Assembly: GCF_014633365.1 (NCBI RefSeq)
Contig: NC_068340.1
Span: forward strand, 21,121,879-21,185,878
DNA length: 64,000 nucleotides
DNA from: Diospyros lotus
Lineage: Eukaryota; Streptophyta; Magnoliopsida; Ericales; Ebenaceae
Reading direction: 5' to 3'
Positions 1 through 12,110 of this stretch are shown one piece after another. Below the pieces are notes generated by a model. The model was not told the DNA's origin. It was given only the letters and a program-made list of their open reading frames with translations, and did no database searches. The position numbers and the translations under genes are program-made. Within the stretch, counting starts at the first letter, position 1. The number at the start of each line of letters is the position of its first letter.

Positions 1-720
1 GTGGTTTTTTTGCCCCTACCGAGTAGGAAACTGATATTTTGTGCAGAATGCTTAGACAAATATCATCAAAAAGTGATGTAATAGTGGTATTTTTTTTTTT
101 ATTTCAAGTTATTATTATATGAAGTATCTTTAAATAATAGTGGCTTAAACTATTTTTGTAATTACTTCCGCTCGAATATTCCAATCACTTGAACTAACCG
201 ATCGGGAGTGCTTACATAAGTGGTATCAGAGTCGACCCTTGGTGAAGGCGGTCCGATGAGGGCGGGGAGTAGTGCCGCAGCCTCAGGGCCTGTATAAGGA
301 ACGGTTTCTGACAGGCTTCTAGAATGACAACCCTCAAAAAGGAGAGCTGAGACCAGTTATAAGGTCACATGACGAGGACGTCATGTGCTCAAAGGGGGAG
401 AATGTAATATCCCAAAAGCCCAGAGAATGATAGTATATATCGAGGACAAGTAAGAAAGGAAACAATACCAGTTGAATACTTTTTAAACTAAATGTAGGCA
501 AAAAACTCCCGATTTAAGCGTGCTTGAGTTGGGGAAGCTCAAGAATAGGTGATCTCTTGGGAAGTTTGCGTAGGCCCATCAGGATAAGTTGTTTTGATCT
601 TTCTTATCACTTGATGCTGGATGTTATAATTTTTTTTAACTAATGGTTCAAACTATTTAATCAATTATTTTTTAAATAATTCAAACATAAATAATAGAAG
701 GATATCCTCCGCGTGTGACA
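1..720 (+). mobile_element. TRIM-like LTR retrotransposon remnant
   Basis: A primer-binding-site motif complementary to initiator tRNA-Met (TGGTATCAGAG) lies at 221-231, just after a possible LTR end near 216. A purine-rich tract (aaagggggagaa) at about 391-402 is followed by TGTAATATCCC at 403, which looks like the start of the 3' LTR. The interval between primer site and polypurine tract is only about 190 bp and holds no gag or pol, as in TRIM elements. The 5' LTR runs off the left edge and I could not align it with the 3' LTR, so the right boundary (about 720) is a guess. Family assignment is inference. Confidence 0.55.
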
Positions 721-1277
721 CTCATCATCCCTAAAACAAATGATTAAAATAGTCATATATATAAATGTGTGTGCAAATATATATATATATATATATAAAG
801 CTTACAGGTAAGATCTGTCTATTATGTGTAAATCAAATAATTTAAAATTTAAATCGCTTATTTAAGTTTAATTTTAAAAGACTGTTTATTATGGTTTAAA
901 TCTAGGATTTGATATTTGTTAAAAAGTGGCTATTATACTATTGTGATTTAAATTTAGAAACTTTGAAAGAGTGTAATGGTATCATCAACTCTTTTTGTCT
1001 ATTGTAATTTTTTTTTTTTTGAATTCTAATTTGTATTTATATTCTTTTATAAAATTGAATTCTATGATTCAATTGATTTTCATTCAATTAACAAGTAAAT
1101 ATTTATTTTGGTTCATATTAGAATTCAATTGATTTGATCATCATTGAGTAAAATCATTTGAAGATTCTAATTTGAATTTTGAAAAAATCTAGGATTGCTA
1201 ATACTTGGAGCTTATAAAACTTTTCAGATGATACATTTCTTTTTACTCAATTGCTTAATTTTTATTGATAAATTAAT

Positions 1278-3810
1278 ATGTCCAATAGAAAATATGCATC
1301 AGGGTATAAGAAACTTAAGAAAAATAGGAAAATATATAGTTTGATTCAATCTCAAAAAGGCGTTCTTGAAAAATTTATTACGAGTAATAAGAGAGATCAA
1401 AATAACCAAAATAATGAAACAACTAAACACACAACTTTAAATGAAATAAGATATAATGAGATGATTGTAGATCAAATTATAGAGAATTATAATGATGAAA
1501 ACTGTAATAATAATATGGTTGGTGGAGAATGTTAAGAAAATACAGAAGAATAAGAGGAAATTAACGTGAAAAATAAGGATATTAACAATAACCCGAGTAA
1601 TGTTTCTATTAATATTTATGATCCGGGAAGATGAAAAAATATTGATATTAAATTAAGAGATTTGTTAGTCGAAAAAAATCCAATTAGAGAAAGAGATCTA
1701 GATTTTTCGAAAGATGAAACTTTTAGGAATTTCTCTACTTTTTATTATATGAGGAGGCTATCAAATGAGAAAAGTCGTGATAGAAAATAACTGGTATATT
1801 CAAAGGATTTTGATAAAGTTTATTGCTTTTGTTGCAAATTGTTTAGTACAAAATCTAATGGGAGCCAATTTGACAATGAAGGAACTAAAGATTGAAAAAA
1901 TCTTAGTGCTAAATTGAAAAGTCATGAAATATGTAATGAATAATTACTTAACATGAATGCTTGGTTTGATTTAGAATTGAGATTTTCTAAGAGTAAAAAA
2001 ATTGACAGGGATGTGTAAGTAAAAATTAGTAAAGAAAAAAACATTGGATAAATGTTTTAAAAAGAATTATTGTTGTGGTAAAAGCTCTAGTTAAAAATAA
2101 TTTGACATTTTGTGGAATTAATGAAAAGATCTATTATGTGAATAATGAATTTTTTTTAAGTCTTAGATGATAGTTGAATTTGATTTAGTATTATAAGAAC
2201 ATGTCCGACGTGTTCAAAATGGTAAAATTCATAATTATTATTTAGGACATCATATTCAAAATGAATTGTTATGTATGTTAGCACATGAAGTCAAAGAGTA
2301 TGATTTTGAAGAAAATTAAAGAGACAATATTTTTCCATTATACTTGATTATACTCCAGATTTAAGTCACTAAGAACAAATATCTCTCATATTAAGGTGCA
2401 TAGATATTTTAACTGATTCAATAATAATTGAAAAATATTTTGTAGGATTTTTAAAAGTGGATGACACTTTTGGAAACGACCTCTTTAGTGAACTTATAAG
2501 AGAAATTGAAAATTTGAATCTCGATATCAATAATATAAGAGGGTAAGAATATGATAACGGGTCTAACATGAAGGGAAATCAACAAAGTGTGCAGAAAAAA
2601 GACTATTGGAGATAAATTATAGAGCATTATATACACAATGTGGTTGTCATAGTCTTAATTTAGTAATTTCTAATGTTGTCGCCTCTTGTGTTAGAGTTGT
2701 ATCTTTTTTTGGAGTTCTACAACGCATATATTCATTATTCTCTTCTTCACCCAGAAGATGAAAAATATTAAAGGATAACATATCTAATTTAATTGTCAAA
2801 TCATTGTCACAAATTTATTGAAAAAGTCATATTAAAAGTGTCAAAACAAATAGATTTCAAGCTCAAAAAATACAAGATGCTTTGTTTGAATTAGTAGAAA
2901 GTACTGATGATCCTAAAATAAAGATTGAAGCATTTGTCTTGCAATGTATGAATTGGAGAATTTTGAATTTTTGTTGGGCATGACTATTTGGTATGGTATT
3001 TTGTACATAGTAAATTCAATTAGTAAGAGTTTTCAAAGTGAATATATGCGTATTGATGTTGCTATGGATCAATTAAAATGTCTTCTTTCTTGTTTTTTTT
3101 TTTTTTTTGAAACTTATATAGGAAAAACGGATTTCAATCTACTATGGTTTCTACCAAAAAACTTGCAAATGAAATGGAAGTAGAATTCATATTTCATGAA
3201 AAACATGTGATTCATAGAAAAAAATAATTTGATGAAACATCGATGATGATAAAACACAATCTGTTGAAAAATCTTTAGAGTTGATTATTTTATATACATG
3301 ATTGATCAAGTCATTTCTTCACTTCAAAATAGGTTTGAGCAATTTGGAATATATATAAAAAAATATATTTCTATGCAATTTCAAGAAATTAAAATTAATG
3401 GATGAAGATGTTTTAAAAGAGTATTGTTTGAATCTTGAAAATATTTTTAAATTTGATGAACTTTTTGATATAGATGGTTTAGATATATTTTTAGAATTAA
3501 GAGTGTTGAGAAAAACTTTTCAAGGGGAAAAAAATAGTCCAATGGAAAATTTTCAATACATCAAAATAGTGATTATTTTATGAATGCATATATTATTTAT
3601 AGAATATTGTTCACAATTCTAGTTTCAATAGTTTTTGCAGAAAGAAGTTTTTCGAAATTGAAGTTGATAAAATTATATTTGAAGTCAACTATGTCACAAG
3701 AAAGATTGAATGGATTAGCTATATCATCTATTGAACATGATTTATTAAATAAACTTGATTATAGAGATTTAATAAATAATTTTTGTATCTTAAAAAGTAA
3801 GAAAAATTAA
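1278..3810 (+). pseudogene. Decayed hAT transposase (TTF zinc-finger / DUF4371 type)
   Basis: Fragments in several frames resemble the plant hAT-derived proteins annotated as TTF-type zinc finger or zinc finger MYM-type protein 1-like. The N-terminus (1278) has the lysine-rich start followed by IQSQKGVLEKF. Around 1795-1935 there is a zinc-finger-like stretch with YCFCCKLF. The C-terminus (about 3580-3810) matches the hAT dimerisation region, with AERSFSKLKLIK followed by RLNGLAISSIEHDLLNKLDY. Many stops and frameshifts separate the pieces, so it cannot encode a working protein. I could not find its terminal inverted repeats. The last 118 bp or so recur after the gap at 10257. Confidence 0.75.
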
Positions 3811-5599
3811 TTTTACATAAAGTTGAACATAGTTCAATATATGTTTGTGGAACTAAAATTTACTCATTATTGGTAAATTTTATTTTTTTAATGTTATCAG
3901 TTTAATATTTTGTTTCATTTTATTCTATAGGAGAATCAGGAATGTATAATTTTTTGCTCGACTTGCACCGACTTTAGAGTTTCAAGAAAAATTAGTTTTA
4001 TTTTTTCTTTATTTATTGCAGTAGATTGCTTAAATTTTTTTGATCTCCTATACATTATTTTTTAATTAAAAATTCATTATTGTTAATAGATTATCATGTT
4101 TTGTAATTAATTGAATTTTTATTTTTTTTTAATTTAACGAAATGATAGAATTTTTTTCATAAAAAGATTTATTATTTATTTTTTTATAAAAAAAATTAAT
4201 ACTCTTAAAATGGTCTTAACAAATTTTTTCGTCTAAGTTGAGTCGGCTACGGAGAAAGATAAAGTGAGTATATTAGATGAAAAATATTTAATTTAAATTA
4301 TAATTATCGCCGAAAGGATGAATCTGTCACCCTAACCAATTACTTATACTAACATAGATAACAATAAATCTCAAATTTCACAACCTAGTTATTTAGTCTC
4401 TCGTAATTAAATTTCGTGTTTAAAATTTAATTCCGCAACTCAGAAGGGACCAACCAGCTTGGTGGTGTTGCATACTTTTTATATTTACGGCATACACTTT
4501 CAGACTTGATGAGAGTTGGGATTGCAATCAAAATTTGCAACCTATACTGAATAAATTAAACGAATGCACAAAATAAATAAAAAATAATTTACAAATTGAA
4601 TACATAAAAAAAAATAAAAATCCTTAATTCGAGTTAAACCAAAGATTATGAACCGAATAGGCTAAAACCTTCATTCTGTGAGTCCATGCATTTACGGGCA
4701 TGTCCGATTTGGACACAGTCTTAAGTCAAATAAAGTATCAGTCATGCCCGATTTGGACACAGTCTTAAGTCAAATAAAGTATCAGTCAAAAAAACAAGTC
4801 AAACAAAGCATCAGTCAAAAAACTCCATGGGTGACCTCAGCGGTCAAGGAGAAGCATCAGTCAAAAAACTCCATGGGTGACCTCAGCGGTCAAGGAGATG
4901 GAGGTAGTCTGATCTCTAAATTCGAATTCTCTCTTAACATAGTCGCTAATAGATAATATCCGAATTTACTTTCTTGTCATTAAAAAAAATGCAATGACGG
5001 GGACGTAGACGTCATCCCAAGTATCAGTCAAAAAGAATCGTGCACTTTGTCAACACAAATTGTGAATCTGGTGGCCTAAGGATGTTGAGTCACTTGTGTG
5101 CATGTTGAAGGCCTTCATACAAGATGAGTGAAAGCAAGCGGCCCCCCCCCCCCCCCCCAAGCCGTGTTAATATAGAAAATGAATAAATTTCAGCCTTCGT
5201 GGCTCATAAACACTCCCTATAGTTATTTTGAGTATTTTTAATAATTTTTTGTCAAAACCCGTCCATTAGGTAACTAAAAGAAAACTATAAAAGATGAATG
5301 TAAAAATAGCCCAAATAACAAAGGTCTGTCTAATTTTCCCTAGAAAGAAGTAGTAGGCACCAATCTCAAAAGTCAATTGATAGGAACACAACATTACATG
5401 GGTCTTTTAACAATCACAGTAATTAAGCTTCTTCCAGACGACTTCGCATCTGAAACTGAGTTTTAAACCACCATCCAACCGCTATAGAACATGACAAAGA
5501 TCAGGTTTTAACACTGTTCACCAAAGCTAAAAACAAGCCATCCCACACAAGTTCCACAGAGAAGAACATGATGCATTACAAGGCATGATGACTGTGTCG
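3811..5599. other. Non-coding flank, AT-rich
   Basis: No gene seen. After the hAT remnant the sequence is AT-rich to about 4440. It then holds the short tandem repeats described separately (4699-4898) and a poly-C run at about 5142-5158. The last few hundred bases would be downstream of, or 3'UTR for, the SPIRAL1-like last exon on the minus strand. No polyadenylation site was fixed. Confidence 0.5.
4699..4898. repeat. Two adjacent short tandem repeats (44 bp x2, 46 bp x2)
   Basis: A 44-bp unit beginning catgtccgatttggacac occurs at 4699-4742 and 4743-4786. A 46-bp unit beginning gcatcagtcaaaaaactcc occurs at 4808-4853 and again from 4854. Both contain the shared word tcagtcaaa. In the other copy of the segment the 44-bp unit is present only once, so the two copies differ in array length. 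Confidence 0.85.
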
Positions 5600-5677
5600 T
5601 CATTTGCCATCGCCAAAGAGGTAACCCAGAGACGATCCGCCGCCAGGGGCAGCGTGGACCTTGGTTGAGGGCCGATC
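5600..5677 (-). CDS. Orphan copy of SPIRAL1-like last exon
   Basis: On the minus strand this 78-bp stretch follows a splice acceptor (tgggtgcag) and reads 25 residues plus stop. It contains [11 protein letters not shown] followed by SSLGYLFG, the conserved C-terminal SPIRAL1 motif. It is identical in sequence to the exon at 12111-12188. No matching first coding exon is joined to it: the left copy of the duplicated segment runs into the N gap first. It is best read as the other allele of the same exon, displaced by the assembly, and not as a second gene. Confidence 0.85.
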   Translation of the reverse strand, partial: DRPSTKVHAAPGGGSSLGYLFGDGK

Positions 5678-8674
5678 CTGCACCCAGGTAAGGAAGTAAA
5701 AGTGAGATCATTTTTTTATCAACATAAGAAAGACACTCAATAAACAGCTTTTAGAGAAGATGAATCATTTTTCTGACCAAATGTTGAAGCCAGAAAACTG
5801 AAAAAGAAATTAAAAAAAACAAAACAAAAAACAAGCGTAGTATAGTACATCCATACAATGAAAAAATAAAGTTCAGCACCTAATACTAAAGAAGGATTGC
5901 AAATTGCCAGGGAAAATGTAAACAATTAAATAAGACAACTAAATGGTATGGTTTTGTCGTGCAACTCCCAGGTCCATTAACAATTTTCTTCCCGTTTCAC
6001 ACTTTAATGACTTCTTCTAGCCCAGAATATGGCAGGCCAGAAGATTCACTTTCATGTGGCAAGTGCATCTAATCTAATGTCAGCATCACATCACATGACA
6101 AACTGATAATGAGTTTACCTGTATGCTTCCTCTCCTTGCCCAACTACAGATAATAAACATGAAAACCACATCCATGAATTAAAGGCTAAAGTTTCCATAA
6201 AGCCAAGTAGATGTGATCCTCATAAGAGGACGATTAAGGATTTAAAACCCAAAACAAAGTGAATGAAGGTTTAGTTGACGCTAATGTCAAACCAAATTGT
6301 CTTTAACATAGTCAAGCAAGATTTCTACCCATGGTAGGCCCTTTGAACATTTTGAAACTATAATCTTAAAAGCTAGGAACTACCACAGAAAGAAGAAGTC
6401 ACAGAAAGCTCAACCTCTCAGAATTAATAACTCCAAAAAAAAAAAAAAAAAGGGAACTTGCTTGGCATAAACTGCAAGGTGATACTAATACCAAGGTACC
6501 CTTGTCAACGGTCCAGATCTGGGCCAGATGTGATCCAGAATTGATATGGTTAGATATCCAGCAAGGTACAGATACAGTCCAAATCAATTCACAACCGTGC
6601 CAGAGTTCATATCTGGTTTGTGAGTAACAGGTACCTAATCCATTCTTTAAAAAAAAAAAATCATACATTACTGTCTTTAAATATATATATATATATATAT
6701 CCATTTGGCCTGATCCGTTCTTTCTTCCACATTACTCCCCTCTCCTCTCCGTCCAAATTGTAGCATATGACATATGAAAGCAATCCGCTCTCTCTCTCTC
6801 TCTCCCCTACTTCCAATTGCTACAATTGATAAAAGGTTCTCTCCTCTCCTTTTCTTTTTTTCCTTCCTCAGTGATGATTTGGATCCCAAGAAGAGAACCT
6901 TCTTGGTTGGACAACAAAATCTTGAGTTCTGTCATCTCATCAGTCACATTCCAAGGGTATTATTTATAATTTTGGTTTTTCTGTAATTTATTTTTTAATT
7001 TCTATTTCTGTTAGTATTTGTCTTAGAGGTTGTTAGGATATTTTTTCCTTGTCTTTTTCCCTTTTTGTCTTGTAACTTAGGCAATTACAATGCCTTGTCT
7101 TGTAGCTACAGCTGTGAGCTTATATATTAAGCCACAGCCTTCGTTGGAGGATATATGGAATTAATGAAACTTCTGTAATTACCTCTTATCTTCTGTGATC
7201 TCCTGTCTCTCTTCTATTGTCATATTCTTGCTGCTGTTTCTCTCTCTCTCAATTATCTTCTCTCCCTCTCATCAGATTTCTTCCCAAATTTCTCCCTTAA
7301 TTTCCAAATCCCCTTTCATCCCCTAGTTCAACCCTAAGGGTGTGACAATTGGTATCAGAGCTGAACTATCCTCGACTATGTTTTCTGTTGCGGCTTTGAT
7401 TTGAAGGTGAATCTAATTAGGGCTCGACGGTGTGCTGCTCACTTTGATCGAAAGGTGATTCTGACTAGACTGGTGAGACATTCGACCATGAGCTGCTGTG
7501 GCTGGACACCTTGCTCGGAAAGCGAGCACACTGGAGGGTGACACGAACAACCAGGAGTTTCGGTTTAGAGCAGATGACTAGTGCGGTGAGTTTCGAAGTG
7601 AACGCGATTGTTGCAGTGGTTTCTGGCAATCGCAAGACGAGGAGGTGGGTGTCATGATCGTTGTCAAATTACGGTCGGTGATTGGGCAGAACTAGGGGAA
7701 GGAAGCGTTGATGCATCAGCATCACTAGTTGGGCTGTCATTGGCAAGAGGTTCGCGCCCGGTAGCGATCATGATTGGAGCAAAATTAGAGAAAGTAGACG
7801 AGAGGCTAAGCAAATTTGTTAACTAATGGTTGTGAAGCCACAAGTCGAATCCAAACCTAAGGAACATTGGGCTAGAAGGATTTGTGGTGAGGTATGGGGG
7901 AGGGCACAAGGATAAAACAGTTGGAGACGAGGGAGGGCACAAGGATAAAATAGTTGGAGATGAGGTTGGATGCCTTGGAATTGGGCCTCCGACAGAACCA
8001 TGAGCAAGTAGACAAGAGGGTCAACATGGTCGAGGTAAGAATCCGACACACCCAAGAAGAGGTCAGCCACATTCGAGTGGACGTGGCTACGATGGAGAGG
8101 GACCTCCGAGAGAATTCTCAAGGTTAAGCCAGCAACTGAATGCCGCCCTCGCCATGTTTTCCCGACAACCTAACGCAAGCCTACTAGTGGACTTTCCGTC
8201 GCGAGCCACAGCTACACCCATCTTTGCTGGAACAAAGGTACAATAGGAAGTGGATGAACAAACAGAGTACGCTGCTAAAGGCTCTCTTTAGGGATCCCTG
8301 GCTAACCAAAATAATACACCGACGCTACGACTAGAAATTCCGATGTTTGAAGGGGATAAACCCCAGTGGTGGACGTTTCTTTTACCATTATCGAATAGCT
8401 AAAGGGAGCAAGGTTAACACGACAACTGCCTATTTGAATGATGTGGCAAATTCATGGTTTCAAGGGTGGAGCGAGTAGAAAACGGAATGGAGGTGGCCTG
8501 AATTCGTAGAGGAATTATGCGCTCGATTCGAGGAGCAAAACCTAACTGATGTGGTGGAAGAATTTAATAAGCTGAAGCAAGAAGGAACAGTGGAAGAATA
8601 TCAGGTAAGGTTTGGGGCTCTTAGGTCTATAATAAGACAAGCTCACCCAACTCTAGATGAACATTATTTTGTGT

Positions 8675-9251
8675 TGTTAGGGATTAGGAGTTCTTAGGAT
8701 CACTCAATTCTCAGCCAATTCACACACACACACACACACACTCTCACCTGATTCAATCACAACAACATAAATATAAAACATAATTGAAAGCAATAAAAAA
8801 ATTAGGAAAAGAGACAACTGAATCACACAAGAGACAAGAAGTTTATCCTGGTTTAGATTGTAGTGAGCAATCCTACATCCAGCCTTGGTCCGAGAGCAAT
8901 TCACTAGAAATCCAATGTAAGAATCAATACAAGAACTCCCTCTCACATGAGCACTTTAATTGCGAGATTACAAATGTTATATAATTTGGACTTTCCTCTC
9001 CTTTATAGAACTCGTTTACAGTGAATGAATGAATCTATTGGGTGCAACTGCCCGCCTAAACCTTTATTTATAGAGGATTTGGGCAGATATTACAAAGGGT
9101 TAAATATATACTACACAAAGTCTAAACTACCCCTCATAAGTACAACATAAGATAGCCTCTCCCTAACTTAGTTTATTTTGTCACTTTCAACCACGAGTTC
9201 TTCTGATTCCTTCTATCCTTCTAGAAAAATTACTCAATGCAAAACTCAACA
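8675..9251 (-). mobile_element. Solo LTR inside gag remnant (left copy)
   Basis: A 577-bp insertion starts TGTTAGGG and ends CTCAACA and is flanked by a perfect 5-bp TSD tgtgt (8670-8674 and 9252-9256). It interrupts the gag reading frame between residues matching HYFV and [15 protein letters not shown]. There is no primer site, gag or pol inside, so it is a solo LTR. A TATAAATA box on the minus strand (near 9065) suggests that orientation. It contains a (CA)n run at about 8723-8742. Confidence 0.85.
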
Positions 9252-10032
9252 TGTGTCTAGCTTCCTCAGTGGATTGAGTGATGAGCTAAGGCCAATGGCC
9301 AAAATGTTGTAACCTACTTCAATAAGACAAGAAGCAGAGAAGGCCCATTTGCATGAGTTATCATTGGAGGCGTTTGTTAAGAATGAAATTGTAACAGAAA
9401 AGTGTCCTCGGAGCAATCAGGAAGTCGGAGAAAATGCTTGGACGACGGCCAAATCGGACTCAAGGAAAAGAACATCCTCAGACAACCAAATCTCCTATAT
9501 GGAGTCTAGGAGAAGACTCGGACTATGCTTTAAATACGAGCACAACTTTAGTCTAGGCCACCAATGCAAAAGACAGTTGCTGCAAATGGAAGGTTTAGAG
9601 GAAGACAACAAAGTAGGAGAGCTAGCCAGAGTGAGATAAAGGTACAAAGGATCAACATAAATAAATTTCTTGGGGACAAGAAACATTTTAAGGGGGGGAA
9701 ATTTATCACATTCCCAAGGTATTATTTGTAATTTTAGTTTTTCTATAATTTGTTTTTTTAATTTCTATTTCTGTTAAGGTTATTTGTCTTAGAAGTTGTT
9801 AGGATATTTTCCTTCCCTTTTTTTGTCTGTAGCTTAGGCAGTTACAATGCCTTGTCTTGTAACTACAATTGTGAGCTTATATATTAAGCCACAGCCTTCG
9901 TTGAGGATATATGGAATTAATGAAACTTCTATAATTCCTTCTTTATCTTCTATGATCTCCTTTCTCTCTCTTTTGTTTCTCATCTTCCTGTTGTTCTCTC
10001 TCTCTCTCTCTCCCTCTCAGTTATCTTTTCTC

Positions 10033-10156
10033 TAGTGTTCGAAAATGCGGCCTAGGTGGCTGCCACAATTAAGGGCAACTCAGCACCCCTTCCCCTTTCT
10101 CTCTCAGTTTGTTCGTCGCCTGGCTCGTTTCTCTCTCTCTCTCGCCGCAGCCGCCG
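10033..10156 (+). mobile_element. hAT MITE, left part only, cut by gap
   Basis: The same 5' end and flank as the complete 360-bp MITE at 16535-16894: tagtgttcgaaaa then gcggcctaggtgg, inserted after cttttctc in the 3' LTR. Sequence is lost at the N run. Confidence 0.8.
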
Positions 10157-10256
10157 NNNNNNNNNNNNNNNNNNNNNNNNNNNNNNNNNNNNNNNNNNNN
10201 NNNNNNNNNNNNNNNNNNNNNNNNNNNNNNNNNNNNNNNNNNNNNNNNNNNNNNNN
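10157..10256. other. Assembly gap, exactly 100 N
   Basis: One hundred consecutive N, the conventional size for a scaffolding gap of unknown length. It separates two near-identical copies of the same segment, one ending and the other beginning inside that segment. Confidence 0.98.
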
Positions 10257-10374
10257 GTCACAAGAAAGATTGAATGGATTAGCTATATCATCTATTGAAC
10301 ATGATTTATTAAATAAACTTGATTATAGAGATTTAATAAATAAATTTTGTATCTTAAAAAGTAAGAAAAAATAA
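10257..10374 (+). pseudogene. hAT transposase C-terminal fragment (right copy)
   Basis: Reads the same end as the transposase remnant at 3693-3810, with RLNGLAISSIEHDLLNKLDY and a lysine-rich finish. The upstream part is missing because the contig starts here. Confidence 0.75.
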
Positions 10375-11263
10375 TTTTACATAAAGTTGAACATAGTTCA
10401 ATATATGTTTGTGGAACTAAAATTTACTCATTATTGGTAAATTTTATTTTTTTAATGTTATCAGTTTAATATTTTGTTTCATTTTATTCTATAGGAGAAT
10501 CAGGAATGTATAATTTTTTGCTCGATTTGCACCGACTTTAGAGTTTCAAGAAAAATTAGTTTTATTTTTTCTTTATTTATTGCAGTAGATTGCTTAAATT
10601 TTTTTGATCTCCTATACATTATTTTTTAATTAAAAATTCATTATTGTTAATAGATTATCATGTTTTGTAATTAATTGAATTTTTATTTTTTTTTAATTTA
10701 ACGAAATGATAGAATTTTTTTCATAAAAAGATTTATTATTTATTTTTTATAAAAAAAAATTAATACTCTTAAAATGGTCTTAACAAATTTTTTTCGTCTA
10801 AGTTGAGTCGGCTACGGAGAAAGATAAAGTGAGTATATTAGATGAAAAATATTTAATTTAAATTATAATTATCGCCGAAAGGATGAATCTGTCACCCTAA
10901 CCAATTACTTATACTAACATAGATAACAATAAATCTCAAATTTCACAACCTAGTTATTTAGTCTCTCGTAATTAAATTTCGTGTTTAAAATTTAATTCCG
11001 CAACTCAGAAGGGACCAACCAGCTTGGTGGTGTTGCATACTTTTTTATTTACGGCATACACTTTCAAACTTGATGAGAGTTGGGATTGCAATCAAAATTT
11101 GCAACCTACACTGAATAAATTAAACGAATGCACAAAATAAATCAAAAATAATTTACAAATTAAAATACATAAAAAAAAATAAAAATCCTTAATTCGAGTT
11201 AAACCAAAGATTATGAACCGAATAGGCTAAAACCTTCATTCTGTGAGTCCATGCATTTACGGG

Positions 11264-11418
11264 CATGTCCGATTTGGACACAGTCTTAAGTCAAATAAAG
11301 TATCAGTCAAAAAACAAGTCAAACAAAGCATCAGTCAAAAAACTCCATGGGTGACCTCAGCGGTCAAGGAGAAGCATCAGTCAAAAAACTCCATGGGTGA
11401 CCTCAGCGGTCAAGGAGA
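11264..11418. repeat. Short tandem repeats, right copy (44 bp x1, 46 bp x2)
   Basis: The 44-bp unit occurs once (11264-11307). The 46-bp unit occurs at 11328-11373 and from 11374. The left copy has two 44-bp units. A poly-C tract follows at about 11648-11670 and is longer than its left counterpart. Confidence 0.8.
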
Positions 11419-12110
11419 TGGAGTAGTCTGATCTCTAAATTCGAATTCTCTCTTAACATAGATAATATCCGAATTTATTTTCTCGTCACTAAAAAAAAGC
11501 AATGGCGAGGACGTAGACGTCATCCCAAGTATCAGTCAAAAAGAATTGTGCACTTTGTCAACACAAATTGTGAATCTGGTGGCCTAAGGATGTTGAGTCA
11601 CTTGTGTGCATGTTGAGGCCTTCATACAAGATGAGTGAAAGCAAGCGCCCCCCCCCCCCCCCCCCCCCCCAGCCGTGTTAATATAGAAAATGAATAAATT
11701 TCAGCCTTCGTGGCTCATAAACACTCCCTATAGTTATTTTGAGTATTTTTAATAATTTTTTGTCAAAACCCGTCCATTAGGTAACTAAAAGAAAACTATA
11801 AAAGATGAATGTAAAAATAGCCCAAATAACAAAGGTCTGTCTAATTTTCCCTAGAAAGAAGTAGTAGGCACCAATCTCAAAAGTCAATTGATAGGAACAC
11901 AACATTACATGGGTCTTTTAACAATCACAGTAATTAAGCTTCTTCCAGACGACTTCGCATCTGAAACTGAGTTTTAAACCACCATCCAACCGCTATAGAA
12001 CATGACAAAGATCAGGTTTTAACACTGTTCACCAAAGCTAAAAACAAGCCATCCCACACAAGTTCCACAGAGAAGAACATGATGCATTACAAGGCATGAT
12101 GACTGTGTCG

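Larger units (their letters stand above)
3693..10156. repeat. Left copy of duplicated 6.4-kb segment, ends at gap
   Basis: This segment is almost identical to 10257-16655 in the same order and orientation: hAT transposase tail, short tandem repeats, poly-C tract, SPIRAL1 last exon, intron, LTR element with solo LTR, and start of the hAT MITE. It stops exactly where the N run begins. Differences are small: single-base changes, homopolymer length, one extra 44-bp unit at 4743-4786, and about 10 bp near 4943. These are typical of two alleles. I infer an unmerged haplotype copy; a recent real tandem duplication is the alternative. Confidence 0.9.
6942..10156 (+). mobile_element. Gag-only LTR retrotransposon, left copy, cut by gap
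   Basis: The 5' LTR runs 6942-7347, preceded by tcatc (6937-6941), the TSD recognised in the complete copy at 13453-16983. The tRNA-Met primer site (TGGTATCAGAGC) starts at about 7350. A gag remnant follows, then a polypurine tract near 9688-9700. The 3' LTR starts at about 9704 and is lost in the gap at 10156. It is the same insertion as the one in the SPIRAL1 intron of the right copy, at the same site with the same flanks. Confidence 0.8.

Noticed and set aside
5508..5711. 67-codon minus-strand open frame (also 12019-12222)
   Set aside because: It is a frame-shifted shadow of the SPIRAL1 last exon; the true frame gives the conserved SSLGYLFG motif with a proper acceptor and stop.
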